From JBIKLM01 sp044375105 (GTDB taxonomy: Bacteria > Planctomycetota > UBA1135 > GCA-002686595), in assembly GCA_044375105.1 (NCBI GenBank), contig JBILNK010000024.1:1-34699 (forward strand): a DNA stretch of 34,699 bases. The letters are read 5' to 3'. The first letter of the stretch is position 1, and the number at the start of each line of letters is the position of its first letter. A model generated the notes under the pieces. That model was not told where the DNA came from. It made no database searches and was given only the letters and a program-made list of their open reading frames with translations. The translations under genes were made by a program, and so were the position numbers. Shown here one piece after another: positions 22,878 through 30,488 of this stretch.

Positions 22878-22991
22878 GGAAGTCGACGTCTACTCCGGAA
22901 ACCACGCGGCCCCGTCCGGGTCCTGGCACCGCGGGGCAGACCGCGTTCCCTCGCGGGAACGAGAAGCCGCACCCCATCCTGAACCAATTCC

Positions 22992-25307
22992 ATGCATCGC
23001 CGCCAGCTGCCCATTTTCCTGCTCGCCTTCCTGGCCTCGCGGCCAGATCCCCTGGCCCAGGGTCAGGAGGCCCCCGGGGTTCTGGTCCGCCTGGCCCACG
23101 ATCCTCGGGCGCACCAAGAGTTCCTGGAGGACCTGGCTAACCTGCGCCGGGAGCCCGGTCGGCCGGGCCTGCGGGGTCGGTTCGTGGAGCAGGAGGAGGC
23201 TCTCCGATCCGTGGCCCGCGATGCGGAGCAGCACATCTTGGCCGCCGGGGGCCAGATCCTGAACCGCCAGGTGCTCGATCCCGGGATCGTCGTGCGGGGC
23301 CTGCCGGAGGACTTCCTGCGCGGCTTGCCCGGCGTGGCCTCGGTGGAGAGCGACCACTTCCATCGCCCCGCCAGCCTGCAGGTGGCTCTGAACGTCCAGC
23401 ACCACGACACCCAAGGGGCCAACCTCCTGCTGGATGCCCAGGGGCTGCCGGTCGAGGGCACGGGCGTGGTGATCGGCCTGATCGACACCGGCATCGCCGC
23501 CCAGATGGGGGCCCAGAACCGGCCGCACCGGGCCTTCTACCGCGACGCTAACCCGAGCCTGCAGATCCCGGGAGGCCTCGGCGGCAGCCGAATCCTGAGC
23601 GCGGTCCATTCGGACATCTTTTGCAGCGGCGTCTGCAACGATCCCGAGGACCTGCACGGCCACGGCACGCGCATGGCCTCGATCGCCCTGGGCTTTCGTT
23701 ACAACTTCAACCCGGGCGTCGCCAACGGCGCCGCCCCGGATGCCTTTCTGCGCAGCTATCGGGTCGACAAGGACACTCTGCCCGGCATCGCTTCGTTCCT
23801 GTCGATGAACTCTGCCATCGAACGGGCGGTGCAGGATGGGGTCGACGTGATCCTGATGCCCTGGGACGGGACGCTCAATCCGAAAGGGGGCAGCAACCCG
23901 ACCATCGACTCGGCCGTGCTGGCCGGTGTGCCGTTGGTCCTGTCGGGCAGCAATGCGGACGATATGCAGGTCTTCCACGGCTGCTACAACGGCATCGTCG
24001 CCGGCGCCAGCGACCTGCAGACCGTCGAACCCTTCTCGGATCCGAATTTCTTCGTGAGCCCGAGCGGACCCCTCCACGACGGACGGCGCTACCCCGAACT
24101 GCTGGCGGTCGGCGAAAAGTTGACCTCCGCGGTGCCGGACAACGAGCAGGCGTCCGTGGATTCCTACGGCACCTCGGGCGCCGCGGCGATCACCGCGGGC
24201 ACGGTGGCCCTGATGCTGCAGGTGCAGCCGAGCCTGACCACCCGCCAGATCCGCGCCCTGTTGGTGGATAGCGCGGCCGAGGTCCAGCTCGGAGCCCCGG
24301 ACGCGCGCAGTCTGGGCTATCTGCGTTCGAAGCGCGCGGTGCAGTTCGCCGCCGCAGGCCGGGCCCAAGAGGGCCTGATCTCCGGGCAGGTCAGCTACCG
24401 CTGGGACATCCCGCTGACGCTCGGGCAGCAGTTCAGCAGCACGGTCGCCTGGGATCAGCGGCCGATGGTGCCGTCCAACGACCTGGATCTGGTGCTGCGC
24501 GACCCGAGCGGGGTGATCGTGGCCGCCTCCCAGACCAACTTCGCTCCGCTGGAGACGCTGCGCCACCAGGCGACCGCGGCGGGGGTACACACCTTGACCC
24601 TCGAACACATCTCCTCAGGCATCGGCACGTCGGCCCTGCCCTTCGCCATCACGGGCATCCCGACGACGCCTCCCGCGGTTCTGCCGGACCTGTGCGCCGG
24701 GCAGGTCCCGGTCCTCTTCTCGGTGCAGCAGGGCACCGAGTCGGTCAGCCTGGTCGCACCCAACTACGCCCTGCTCAAGGGCTGTGGCCTCGACAAGGTG
24801 GTCGGCGCGCGCATCGGTACGCAGCCGACGGGTTACACGATCCTCAGCAACAAGGCTCTGATCCTGTCCCTGCCCCCGCTGCTGCCGGGCTTCCATGTGA
24901 TCACCCTGGACCTCTTGGGGGGCAGCACCACCCAGGCCATCCTGAGCGTGGGCAGCAAGCCTGTCCTGTCGGCGCCCTACAACCTCGGCTCCATGGACAC
25001 CGGGGGGGTGATCCTGCGCTTCAAGCCCCAAGCGCCGTTCGTGATCCTGGGCAGCCTGAGCCTGCTGCCCACCAGTTTTCCGGGCTTCCTCGAGCTGGCG
25101 ATCGGAGCCGGCGGAACTCAGCTGTTCGGACTGGCCTCCGGGACACTGGACAACCAGGCTCAGTTCGCTCTGTTCCTCCCCTATCTGCCCTCGACGCCTG
25201 CGCTGATCGGCAATCTGGTGTACCTGCAGGCCGCCTTGGTAGATCCCCAGTTGCCCGCGATCCCGCTGGAGACCTCCAACGTGACCGGAACCCTGCTGAT
25301 CTTCTGA
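22992..25307 (+). CDS. Secreted subtilisin-like serine protease (S8 family)
   Basis: A 771-residue exported protease. The N-terminal signal (LPIFLLAFLASRPDPLAQ) is followed by a propeptide-like region (about 27-125) with the beta-alpha-beta character of subtilase inhibitors. The S8 catalytic domain has Asp165 (VVIGLIDTGIA), His224 (HGHGTRMASIA), oxyanion Asn321 (LSGSNADD) and Ser395 (SYGTSGAAAITAGTVAL, a variant of GTSMAAP). After about residue 470 there is a beta-sandwich (QFSSTVAWDQRP...SNDLDLVLRDPSG, P-domain-like), an IPT/TIG-like stretch and a C-terminal module (VILGSLS...GTLDNQAQFALFLPYLP...VYLQAAL...TSNV). That module resembles the ends of the two downstream lamin-tail proteins. A sigma-54 promoter precedes it. 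Substrate unknown; all catalytic residues are present, so it should be active. Confidence 0.9.
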   Translation: MHRRQLPIFLLAFLASRPDPLAQGQEAPGVLVRLAHDPRAHQEFLEDLANLRREPGRPGLRGRFVEQEEALRSVARDAEQHILAAGGQILNRQVLDPGIVVRGLPEDFLRGLPGVASVESDHFHRPASLQVALNVQHHDTQGANLLLDAQGLPVEGTGVVIGLIDTGIAAQMGAQNRPHRAFYRDANPSLQIPGGLGGSRILSAVHSDIFCSGVCNDPEDLHGHGTRMASIALGFRYNFNPGVANGAAPDAFLRSYRVDKDTLPGIASFLSMNSAIERAVQDGVDVILMPWDGTLNPKGGSNPTIDSAVLAGVPLVLSGSNADDMQVFHGCYNGIVAGASDLQTVEPFSDPNFFVSPSGPLHDGRRYPELLAVGEKLTSAVPDNEQASVDSYGTSGAAAITAGTVALMLQVQPSLTTRQIRALLVDSAAEVQLGAPDARSLGYLRSKRAVQFAAAGRAQEGLISGQVSYRWDIPLTLGQQFSSTVAWDQRPMVPSNDLDLVLRDPSGVIVAASQTNFAPLETLRHQATAAGVHTLTLEHISSGIGTSALPFAITGIPTTPPAVLPDLCAGQVPVLFSVQQGTESVSLVAPNYALLKGCGLDKVVGARIGTQPTGYTILSNKALILSLPPLLPGFHVITLDLLGGSTTQAILSVGSKPVLSAPYNLGSMDTGGVILRFKPQAPFVILGSLSLLPTSFPGFLELAIGAGGTQLFGLASGTLDNQAQFALFLPYLPSTPALIGNLVYLQAALVDPQLPAIPLETSNVTGTLLIF

Positions 25308-25308
25308 G

Positions 25309-25328
25309 CCGCGGCCCGAAGGCCGCGG
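25309..25328 (+). terminator. Hairpin directly after the protease gene
   Basis: CCGCGGCC-CGAA-GGCCGCGG, a perfect eight-base-pair stem with a tetraloop beginning one base after the stop codon, followed by GCTTTC. It works with the second hairpin at 25345-25380. Confidence 0.6.
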
Positions 25329-25344
25329 GCTTTCGGCAAAGAGA

Positions 25345-25384
25345 CGCCCCCCGGAGCACCGCGAGGTGCGCCGGGGGGCGATTT
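25345..25384. terminator. Bidirectional terminator hairpin between convergent genes
   Basis: CGCCCCCCGG pairs with CCGGGGGGCG (25371-25380), with an inner stem GCACC-GCGA-GGTGC, and is followed by ATTT. It sits between the convergent ends of the protease and the first lamin-tail gene. Confidence 0.7.
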
Positions 25385-25429
25385 CGCAGAGCGGAATGCC
25401 GAACTAGCGTCGACGCGCTCTCCGTGGGC

Positions 25430-26590
25430 TCACTGCAGGACCAGGGCGACCGGGTTCGAGGCGAAATCGATCGAGATCACCGGGAAGACGCTCAGGGTCA
25501 GGTAGGCGTGGTGCACGGTCAGCGGGGGCGTGACGCCGGGCAGGGCCGGCAGCGTCAGGGTCGAGCTGGAACGGCCGCCGGCGTTCAGGAAGCCGCTGCT
25601 CGGCGAGAGCACCACGGAGCCGCTGTTCAGGGTGAAGTTGGTGTAGCTGTCCAGGTTCAGCGGCAGGGTCGCGACGCCCAACGGGGTGCCCGGCACGGTG
25701 CCGGAGAGCGAACCCAGGATCAGGAAGAACTTGCCGCCTTCGGCGCCGCCGGCCGCCAGGGTCAGGCCTTGGCTGCCGCCGCTAGCGGCCAGGATGCCGC
25801 TCTGGCCCAGGCCGCCCACGAAGGAGCGGCGCGCGTTCTCTACGCCCAGGGACAGGTCGAGGGCGGTGAAGTCGGCTTCCAGCAGACCCGCGATGCGGTT
25901 GGCCAGGAAGTCGAAGTTGTAGGGGCCGCCCGGGTTGATGCCGAAGGTCACGCCGCCGGCCCAGCTCAGCGGGTTGCCGTCCACGTCCAGGACCCGGTAG
26001 AGGGCCGAAGGGTTATGGCCGGCGGGGCCGAAGGTGCTGGTCGGGAACTGGCCGTAGGTCGGCAGCCCCAGGTCGTCGGCGTAGCCGAAGTTGTTGACGC
26101 CGTCGTTCTCCAGCACCGCGATGCCGTCGACCACGGTGAAGCCCGTCAGCGCGCCGGCGTTCAACGTGCCCAGGTTGGGGGTGTCGAGGTCGGTCGTCAC
26201 CGCGGGGGCGCTGCCGAAGCCCAGCAGGTAGGTGTTCGAGCCGTTCTCGATGTCCGGGGTGAAGTTGTTGACCCAGATGTTCGTGTTGGCGTCGGGGCCG
26301 GGCAGGGTCACGCTGCTGGAGGCGCGGATCAGCAGCAGGCCGTTGCTGCCCAGGCTTTGCCCGGTCAGGGAGATCGATTGGTCGACGACTCCGGTGGCCG
26401 TGCCGTCGCCTTCGATGATCACGATCGACCAACCGGTCAGATCGAAGTTGGCCGGACCCTTGAGTTCGATGGCCTCTTCGGTGTCGTCGGTGCCGGGGGG
26501 GTTGAAGTGGATCTCGGAGATCGAGACTTGGGCCTGAGCGGCACCGGCCAGCAGGGCGGCGGCGGCCAGGGAGGTCGGGAAGCGCTTCAT
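25430..26590 (-). CDS. Secreted lamin-tail-domain protein (paralogue 1)
   Basis: A 386-residue secreted protein with a clear signal peptide (MKRFPTSLAAAALLAGAAQAQ, cleavage after AQA). Right after it is a lamin-tail (LTD) immunoglobulin-like domain: VSISEIHFNPPGTDDTEEAIELKG..., then LTGWSIVIIEGDG and GLLLIRA. Such domains are common in extracellular proteins and may mediate adhesion or binding. The middle part (ALYRVLDVDGNPLSW, FGINPGGPYNFD) has no recognised function. The last 100 residues form a beta-rich module (FFLILGSLSGTVPG..., LTLPALPG, VHHAYLTL, ASNPVALVLQ). No catalytic residues or membrane anchor are seen. A 6-bp hairpin (GCCGGG-ACGTA-CCCGGC, 26608-26624) lies in its leader. The tandem neighbour is a clear paralogue. 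Start chosen for the signal peptide. Confidence 0.85.
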   Translation of the reverse strand: MKRFPTSLAAAALLAGAAQAQVSISEIHFNPPGTDDTEEAIELKGPANFDLTGWSIVIIEGDGTATGVVDQSISLTGQSLGSNGLLLIRASSSVTLPGPDANTNIWVNNFTPDIENGSNTYLLGFGSAPAVTTDLDTPNLGTLNAGALTGFTVVDGIAVLENDGVNNFGYADDLGLPTYGQFPTSTFGPAGHNPSALYRVLDVDGNPLSWAGGVTFGINPGGPYNFDFLANRIAGLLEADFTALDLSLGVENARRSFVGGLGQSGILAASGGSQGLTLAAGGAEGGKFFLILGSLSGTVPGTPLGVATLPLNLDSYTNFTLNSGSVVLSPSSGFLNAGGRSSSTLTLPALPGVTPPLTVHHAYLTLSVFPVISIDFASNPVALVLQ

Positions 26591-26782
26591 CGGTGGGGAG
26601 TGGGTAAGCCGGGACGTACCCGGCGGCTTGGATGCAGCTTCCTAATGTAAAGGAATCCTCGCCCGCTCCAACCCGCCCCGAACCGCGGGAGGCCTGGGCC
26701 CAGACCGCCAGTCGAGGACTCGGGAGGGCGCCAGGGCCAGCGGCGAGTCCGCTGAGCCCCTCCCAGCAACGCCCGGGAAAGG

Positions 26783-26819
26783 GCGCGGGTCCACCCCCCC
26801 AAGGGGGACGGACCCGCGC
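26783..26819. terminator. Strong hairpin between the lamin-tail paralogues
   Basis: GCGCGGGTCC (26783-26792) pairs perfectly with GGACCCGCGC (26810-26819), and an inner CCCCC/GGGGG stem extends it. It lies 34 bases beyond the stop of paralogue 2 (minus strand), so it most likely ends that transcript. The T tract, however, lies on the plus-strand side (ATTTTT at about 26827). Confidence 0.6.
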
Positions 26820-26852
26820 TTCACACATTTTTCGTAATTCCGGCCGCCTGCG

Positions 26853-28016
26853 TCACTGCAGGACCAGGGCGACCGGGTTCGACGCGAAGTCGATCGAGAT
26901 CACCGGGAACACGCTCAGGGCCAGGACGGCGTGGTGGGCGGTGACGGGGACGGCGACGTTCGGGAGGGCCGGGATGGTCAGGGTCGTGCTGGCGCGCCCG
27001 TCGAGCCCCAGGAAGCCGTTGGCCGGGCTGAACACCAGTCCGCCGCTGGACAGCAGGAAGTTGGTGTAGGCGTCGGCGTTGAGGGGCAGGGTGACGGCGC
27101 CCAGGGGCAGACCCGGGGTGGTGCCGGAGAAGGAGCCAAGCACGAGGAACAGCTTGCCGCCTTGGGCGGCACCGGCGGCCACGGTCAGGTTCTGGACGCC
27201 GCCGCTGGCGGCGGTGATCGCCGACTGGGCCAGGCCGGCCACGAAGGAACGGCGCAGGTTCGGCTGGCCGAGGTTCAGCCCGCCGAGCGGATCGACGTCG
27301 GCCTCCAGCAGGCCGACGATCTCACCGAAGGCCGAGTCGAACAGGTAGGGGCCGCCCGGGTTGATGCCGAGCACGTCGCCGGCAGCCCAGCTGAGGCCGT
27401 TGCCATCCACGTCCAGGACGCGGTACGCGAAGTCGGGGGTGTGGGCCGCCGGGAGCGGGCCGTTGTAGGCGCCCAGCACGGCCTGGGGGAAGCCCAGATC
27501 GTCGGCGTAGGCGAAGTTGCTGGCACCGTCGTTCTCGACGATCGAGACCGCGTCGACCACGGTGAAGCCGGCCAGGGCGCCGACGTTCAGGGTGCCATCA
27601 TTGTCGCTGTCCAGGTCGGCGTTGACCGCCGGGGCGGTGCCGAAGCCCAGCACGAAGGTGTTGGAGCCGTTCTCGAGGTCCGGGGTGAAGTTGAACACCT
27701 GGACGGCGGTGCCGGCGTCCGGGCCAGGCAGGATCACGCTGTTGGCCGAGCGGATCAGCAGCAGGCCGTTGTTGCCGATCGTGTAGGCGCTGAGATCGAT
27801 CGACTGGTCGACGACGCCGGCCCCGGTGCCGTCGCCTTCGATGGCCAGCAGGCGCCAGCCGGTCAGGGCGAAGCCGGCGGGGCCCTGCAGCTCGACGGCC
27901 TCTTCGGTATCGTCGGTGCCCGGGGGGTTGATCAGCAGTTCGGTGAAGATGACCTGGGCCTGGGCAGCGCCGGAGAACAGGCTGGCGGCGAGCAGGCCGG
28001 GGAGGAGGGACTTCAT
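26853..28016 (-). CDS. Secreted lamin-tail-domain protein (paralogue 2)
   Basis: A 387-residue paralogue of the adjacent downstream gene, aligning along its whole length. It has a signal peptide (MKSLLPGLLAASLFSGAAQAQ), an LTD domain (VIFTELLINPPGTDDTEEAVELQG, LTGWRLLAIEGDG, NGLLLIRSANSV), a shared middle region (YRVLDVDGNGLSWA, GINPGGPYLFD, RRSFVAGLAQSAI) and the same C-terminal module. Its last 20 residues are identical to those of paralogue 1. The ATG at 28016 is preferred over one nine codons upstream because it gives a compact signal peptide. Upstream on the minus strand (28103-28120) a GG-N10-GC element, GGGCCAAGGATTTGCT, resembles a poor sigma-54 site. Function unknown. The two genes are probably separate transcripts because a strong hairpin lies between them. 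Confidence 0.85.
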   Translation of the reverse strand: MKSLLPGLLAASLFSGAAQAQVIFTELLINPPGTDDTEEAVELQGPAGFALTGWRLLAIEGDGTGAGVVDQSIDLSAYTIGNNGLLLIRSANSVILPGPDAGTAVQVFNFTPDLENGSNTFVLGFGTAPAVNADLDSDNDGTLNVGALAGFTVVDAVSIVENDGASNFAYADDLGFPQAVLGAYNGPLPAAHTPDFAYRVLDVDGNGLSWAAGDVLGINPGGPYLFDSAFGEIVGLLEADVDPLGGLNLGQPNLRRSFVAGLAQSAITAASGGVQNLTVAAGAAQGGKLFLVLGSFSGTTPGLPLGAVTLPLNADAYTNFLLSSGGLVFSPANGFLGLDGRASTTLTIPALPNVAVPVTAHHAVLALSVFPVISIDFASNPVALVLQ

Positions 28017-28661
28017 GGGGGAGTCTGGAAGGTTTGGGGTCAAGGGCCCGAGAGGCCTTTTCCCCAGGAAGCCTCCCCAGCGCTCAGCGTCGATAAAGAT
28101 GCAGCAAATCCTTGGCCCGGTTCGGGTTTCGAGCGGGGGCGGTTCCCGGACAGCCGGCGAGCGCCGGGCCGGACCCTGCAGGGCAGGCCGTCCTTTGGGC
28201 TCGTGTGCCAGCGCCCCCGGGGCCGTGCTTGGACCTGGATCCGTTCGGTCAGGTCGATGCCCGATCCGCGCCGTGGGCCGATCGGTATGGACCGCCGCCT
28301 TGCGCTGGCGGGCTCGGTCGCCTGGCTTCGCCCGATTCGAAGCGCGAGTCGAATCTCACCTGGCTTGCACCCGCCACAGCTCCTGGCCGCTGCCAAGCAG
28401 CCGGATCAGGCCGTCCACGCAGAGTCAAAAAAGAGCCGGCGACCTCCGCCGACCCCGCCCGCGGACTCCTCGATCGCGGGCAGGGGGCTTTGGTCGCCGG
28501 CAGCGGACTGGTTGTTCTTCCGACTGAGCGATCGGGGGAGCGCTCCTGCCGAGTTTCGACGCTGAGCGCGGAGCTACCCCTCTTGTTGGGTTGCGAATGT
28601 GTGACTCGGGGTGGGTCTATGCAGGAACCGCAGTCCGGCCAAGGCGGGTCTGAGGGGCCAT
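28017..28661. other. Long spacer between argR and lamin-tail paralogue 2
   Basis: About 645 bases without a credible protein. It contains the strong minus-strand terminator at 28427-28453. Some 208 bases lie between that terminator and the argR stop, either a long argR 3' UTR or a small RNA. The weak sigma-54-like element for the lamin-tail gene is at 28103-28120. The plus-strand frames are antisense continuations or GC-rich noise. Confidence 0.6.
28427..28453 (-). terminator. Rho-independent terminator, minus strand
   Basis: On the minus strand GTCGGCG-GAGGT-CGCCGGC forms a seven-pair stem (one G.T) followed by TC and six T residues. It is the most canonical intrinsic terminator in the window. 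It lies about 210 bases after the argR stop. Confidence 0.8.
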
Positions 28662-29126
28662 TCAGGTGTTGCCTAGTAGGTATTCGAGCAGGTCGGCGAC
28701 CCGATCGGCGGCCAGGGGGTCAGCGCAAACCGCCAAGACCGTGTCGTCCCCGGCCACGGTGCCGATCAGGCCTTCCGGCGGGCTGTTGTCCAACGCGACT
28801 CCGAGGGGCTGGGCGCCGCCCGGGGGCGTCTTGAGCACCAAGATCTGCTGGGCGCGACGCACTTCCCCAAGCCAGGTCACCACGGCGCGGGCCAGGGGAT
28901 CGCGGAGATCGATCCGTCCCGAGGACCCATCGGGCGTTTCGTACCCCTGGGGCCCCTTGCGCAGTCCGAGCTGACGCAGGTCGCGAGAGAGCGTGGCTTG
29001 ATTGACCTCGAAGCCCAGGGCGGTCAACAGTCGTCCCAACTCCGCTTGGCTGCGGGGTCGGTGCAGCGCGACCAGTTCGAGGATCGCGCGCTGGCGGCGT
29101 TCACGGGCGGATAGGGTCACCTGCAC
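28662..29126 (-). CDS. argR: Arginine repressor
   Basis: ArgR is a hexameric, arginine-dependent regulator of arginine biosynthesis and catabolism. The GTG at 29126 gives 154 residues, the usual length; an ATG at 29147 would add seven and lie inside the palindrome upstream. The N-terminal winged helix is clear (SQAELGRLLTALGFEVNQATLSRDLRQLGL, with the characteristic SRDL recognition helix). The C-terminal oligomerisation/arginine-binding domain has VLKTPPGGAQPLGVALDN and GTVAGDDTVLAVC, whose Asp-Asp pair contacts arginine. No arg biosynthetic gene is in the window. The palindrome just upstream suggests autoregulation. Another possible start is the GTG at 29120. Confidence 0.95.
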   Translation of the reverse strand: MQVTLSARERRQRAILELVALHRPRSQAELGRLLTALGFEVNQATLSRDLRQLGLRKGPQGYETPDGSSGRIDLRDPLARAVVTWLGEVRRAQQILVLKTPPGGAQPLGVALDNSPPEGLIGTVAGDDTVLAVCADPLAADRVADLLEYLLGNT

Positions 29127-29460
29127 GAGTATGCTTCCGAGAAGCATAGTTATGCGGCGGTCGGGGGAAGCCGTCAAGCTCATCTGTCCAGATTCTCAGG
29201 CAATTCCCGCGGGAAGCTCTCTCGGCTGGCCCCGCGGGGGGGGGGGCGCCGATTCGCCGCCAGGCCCCCCCTGGGGACCTGCCGGGGCTCCGGGGGCGCC
29301 TGCGGGTCGCTCCTTTGGCCCGGTCCCAGCTGCTGGCCCCCCGCCGGGTAGCCGAGCAGCCGCCGCCGGATTGGCGCTTGGCCCAGCCAGGCTCCGGGCC
29401 CTTGGGCCGAGGCTGCCCGGAGCGGCTTCCCTCGTTCGGCGCGGCCGCTCTCGCGCTCGG
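29127..29460. other. Spacer between xerD and argR
   Basis: About 330 bases containing the argR operator candidate (29130-29155) and an uninterrupted run of eleven G residues (29236-29246). No gene was recognised. Confidence 0.5.
29130..29155. promoter_or_regulatory. Candidate ArgR operator (autoregulatory palindrome)
   Basis: TATGCTTC-CGA-GAAGCATA is a perfect inverted repeat (29130-29148). It is followed by GT and a third half-site TATGC (29151-29155), so the right part also reads GCATA-GT-TATGC. Such GCATA/TATGC half-sites resemble ARG boxes of actinobacterial type. It lies immediately upstream of the argR start, where ArgR often represses itself. Confidence 0.55.
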
Positions 29461-30408
29461 TCAGCCCCGTGGGTGATAGAGGCGGTGCAGAGCCCGCAGG
29501 CGCTCGCCGTCCACGTGGGTGTAGACCTCGGTGGTCTGGATCGAGGCGTGGCCCAGCAGCTCCTGCACGCTGCGCAGGTCGGCGCCGGCTTCGACCAGGT
29601 GGCTGGCGAAGCTGTGGCGCAGGACGTGCGGGGACACCGCTCGCGGAAGGCCGCGGGCGCGGGCCAGATCCCGCACCGCGCGCCAAGCCCCCTGACGGTC
29701 CCAAACGGCGCCGCGACGATCCACGAAGATCTGCGCGCAGAGCAAGGCGGCGCCGATCTGCGAGCGGCCGCGCTCGAGCCAGCGCTCGAGGGCGTCGCCG
29801 GCCCTGCGACCGAGCGGCACGAGGCGCGTCTTGGAGCCCTTGCCCAGCAGGCGCACCTGCCGCCGGTCCGGGGAGAGATCGCTGATTTCGAGGCGCACGG
29901 CCTCGCTGACCCGGGCGCCGCTGCCGTACAGGAATTCGAGCAGGGCCCAGGCCCGCAGCTCGCCGAAGTCGTCGCTCGCGGGCGGCGCCAGCAGGCGCTC
30001 CACCTCCGCGATCGAGAGCAGCTTGGGCAAGCGCTTGCCCAGTTTCGGGGTGGCCACGTCGCGGGCGGGATCCCGCTGCAACCGACCGGCCGACATCCAG
30101 GACGCCAGCAGGCCGCGCAGGGCGGCCAGGCGGCGAGCGCGGGTGGCCGGTCCCAATCCGCGCCGATGCAGGGCGCCGAGATAGTCCGAGAGCGCCTCCG
30201 GCGTCAGCTCCAGGGGGGACGCGAGCCCTCGACCCGTCGCCCAGCTGGCCAGGTCGCGGAGGTCGCGGCGGTAAGCCGCCAGGCTGGCCGCGGCCAGCCC
30301 GGACTCCGCGCGCAGCACGAGCAGGTGCTCTTCCAGGGCCTCGCGCCAGGCGGGCCCGAGGGGCGCGCTCTCTGCCCGGCGGCGGCGGGGCGGCGGCTCG
30401 TTCTGCAC
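29461..30408 (-). CDS. xerD: Tyrosine recombinase XerD-type
   Basis: Xer recombinases resolve chromosome dimers at dif during segregation. The 315-residue product starts with a GTG at 30408. It has the N-terminal SAM-like core-binding domain (about 20-110) and the catalytic domain with all six residues: Arg166 (GSGARVSEAVRL), Lys190 (LGKGSKTRLVPLG), His261 and Arg264 (SPHVLRHSFASHL), His287 (LLGHASIQTTEVYTHV) and Tyr296. The tail LYHPRG resembles the HPRA end of E. coli XerD more than XerC. The length and intact motifs argue for the housekeeping enzyme, not a phage or integron integrase; no att site or mobile gene is nearby. The -10-like TAGCCT ends eight bases before the start. Confidence 0.92.
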   Translation of the reverse strand: MQNEPPPRRRRAESAPLGPAWREALEEHLLVLRAESGLAAASLAAYRRDLRDLASWATGRGLASPLELTPEALSDYLGALHRRGLGPATRARRLAALRGLLASWMSAGRLQRDPARDVATPKLGKRLPKLLSIAEVERLLAPPASDDFGELRAWALLEFLYGSGARVSEAVRLEISDLSPDRRQVRLLGKGSKTRLVPLGRRAGDALERWLERGRSQIGAALLCAQIFVDRRGAVWDRQGAWRAVRDLARARGLPRAVSPHVLRHSFASHLVEAGADLRSVQELLGHASIQTTEVYTHVDGERLRALHRLYHPRG

Positions 30409-30416
30409 GACAACCG

Positions 30417-30426
30417 AGGCTACTCT
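30417..30426. promoter_or_regulatory. Overlapping divergent -10 elements (xerD and lspA)
   Basis: Minus strand: TAGCCT (30417-30422) then eight bases to the xerD GTG. Plus strand: TACTCT (30421-30426), about 60 bases before the lspA ATG. The two share bases in an 80-bp divergent region. Confidence 0.3.
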
Positions 30427-30488
30427 CTTCGCCCGCGCCGCCCGGCCGCGGCCTTTCCGGCCGGCCCACGGGCGGGCCCTCGCCGCCC

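Noticed and set aside
24692..26650. Plus-strand open frame running from inside the protease gene through the lamin-tail gene
   Set aside because: The translation is low-complexity Gln/Arg/Gly/Val-rich and antisense to a secreted protein with signal peptide and LTD domain; a similar shadow exists over 26931-28565.
29461..30408. Tyrosine recombinase as sign of a mobile element
   Set aside because: All features fit housekeeping XerD (length, HPRG tail, complete motif set) and no attachment-site repeats, phage or conjugation genes accompany it.
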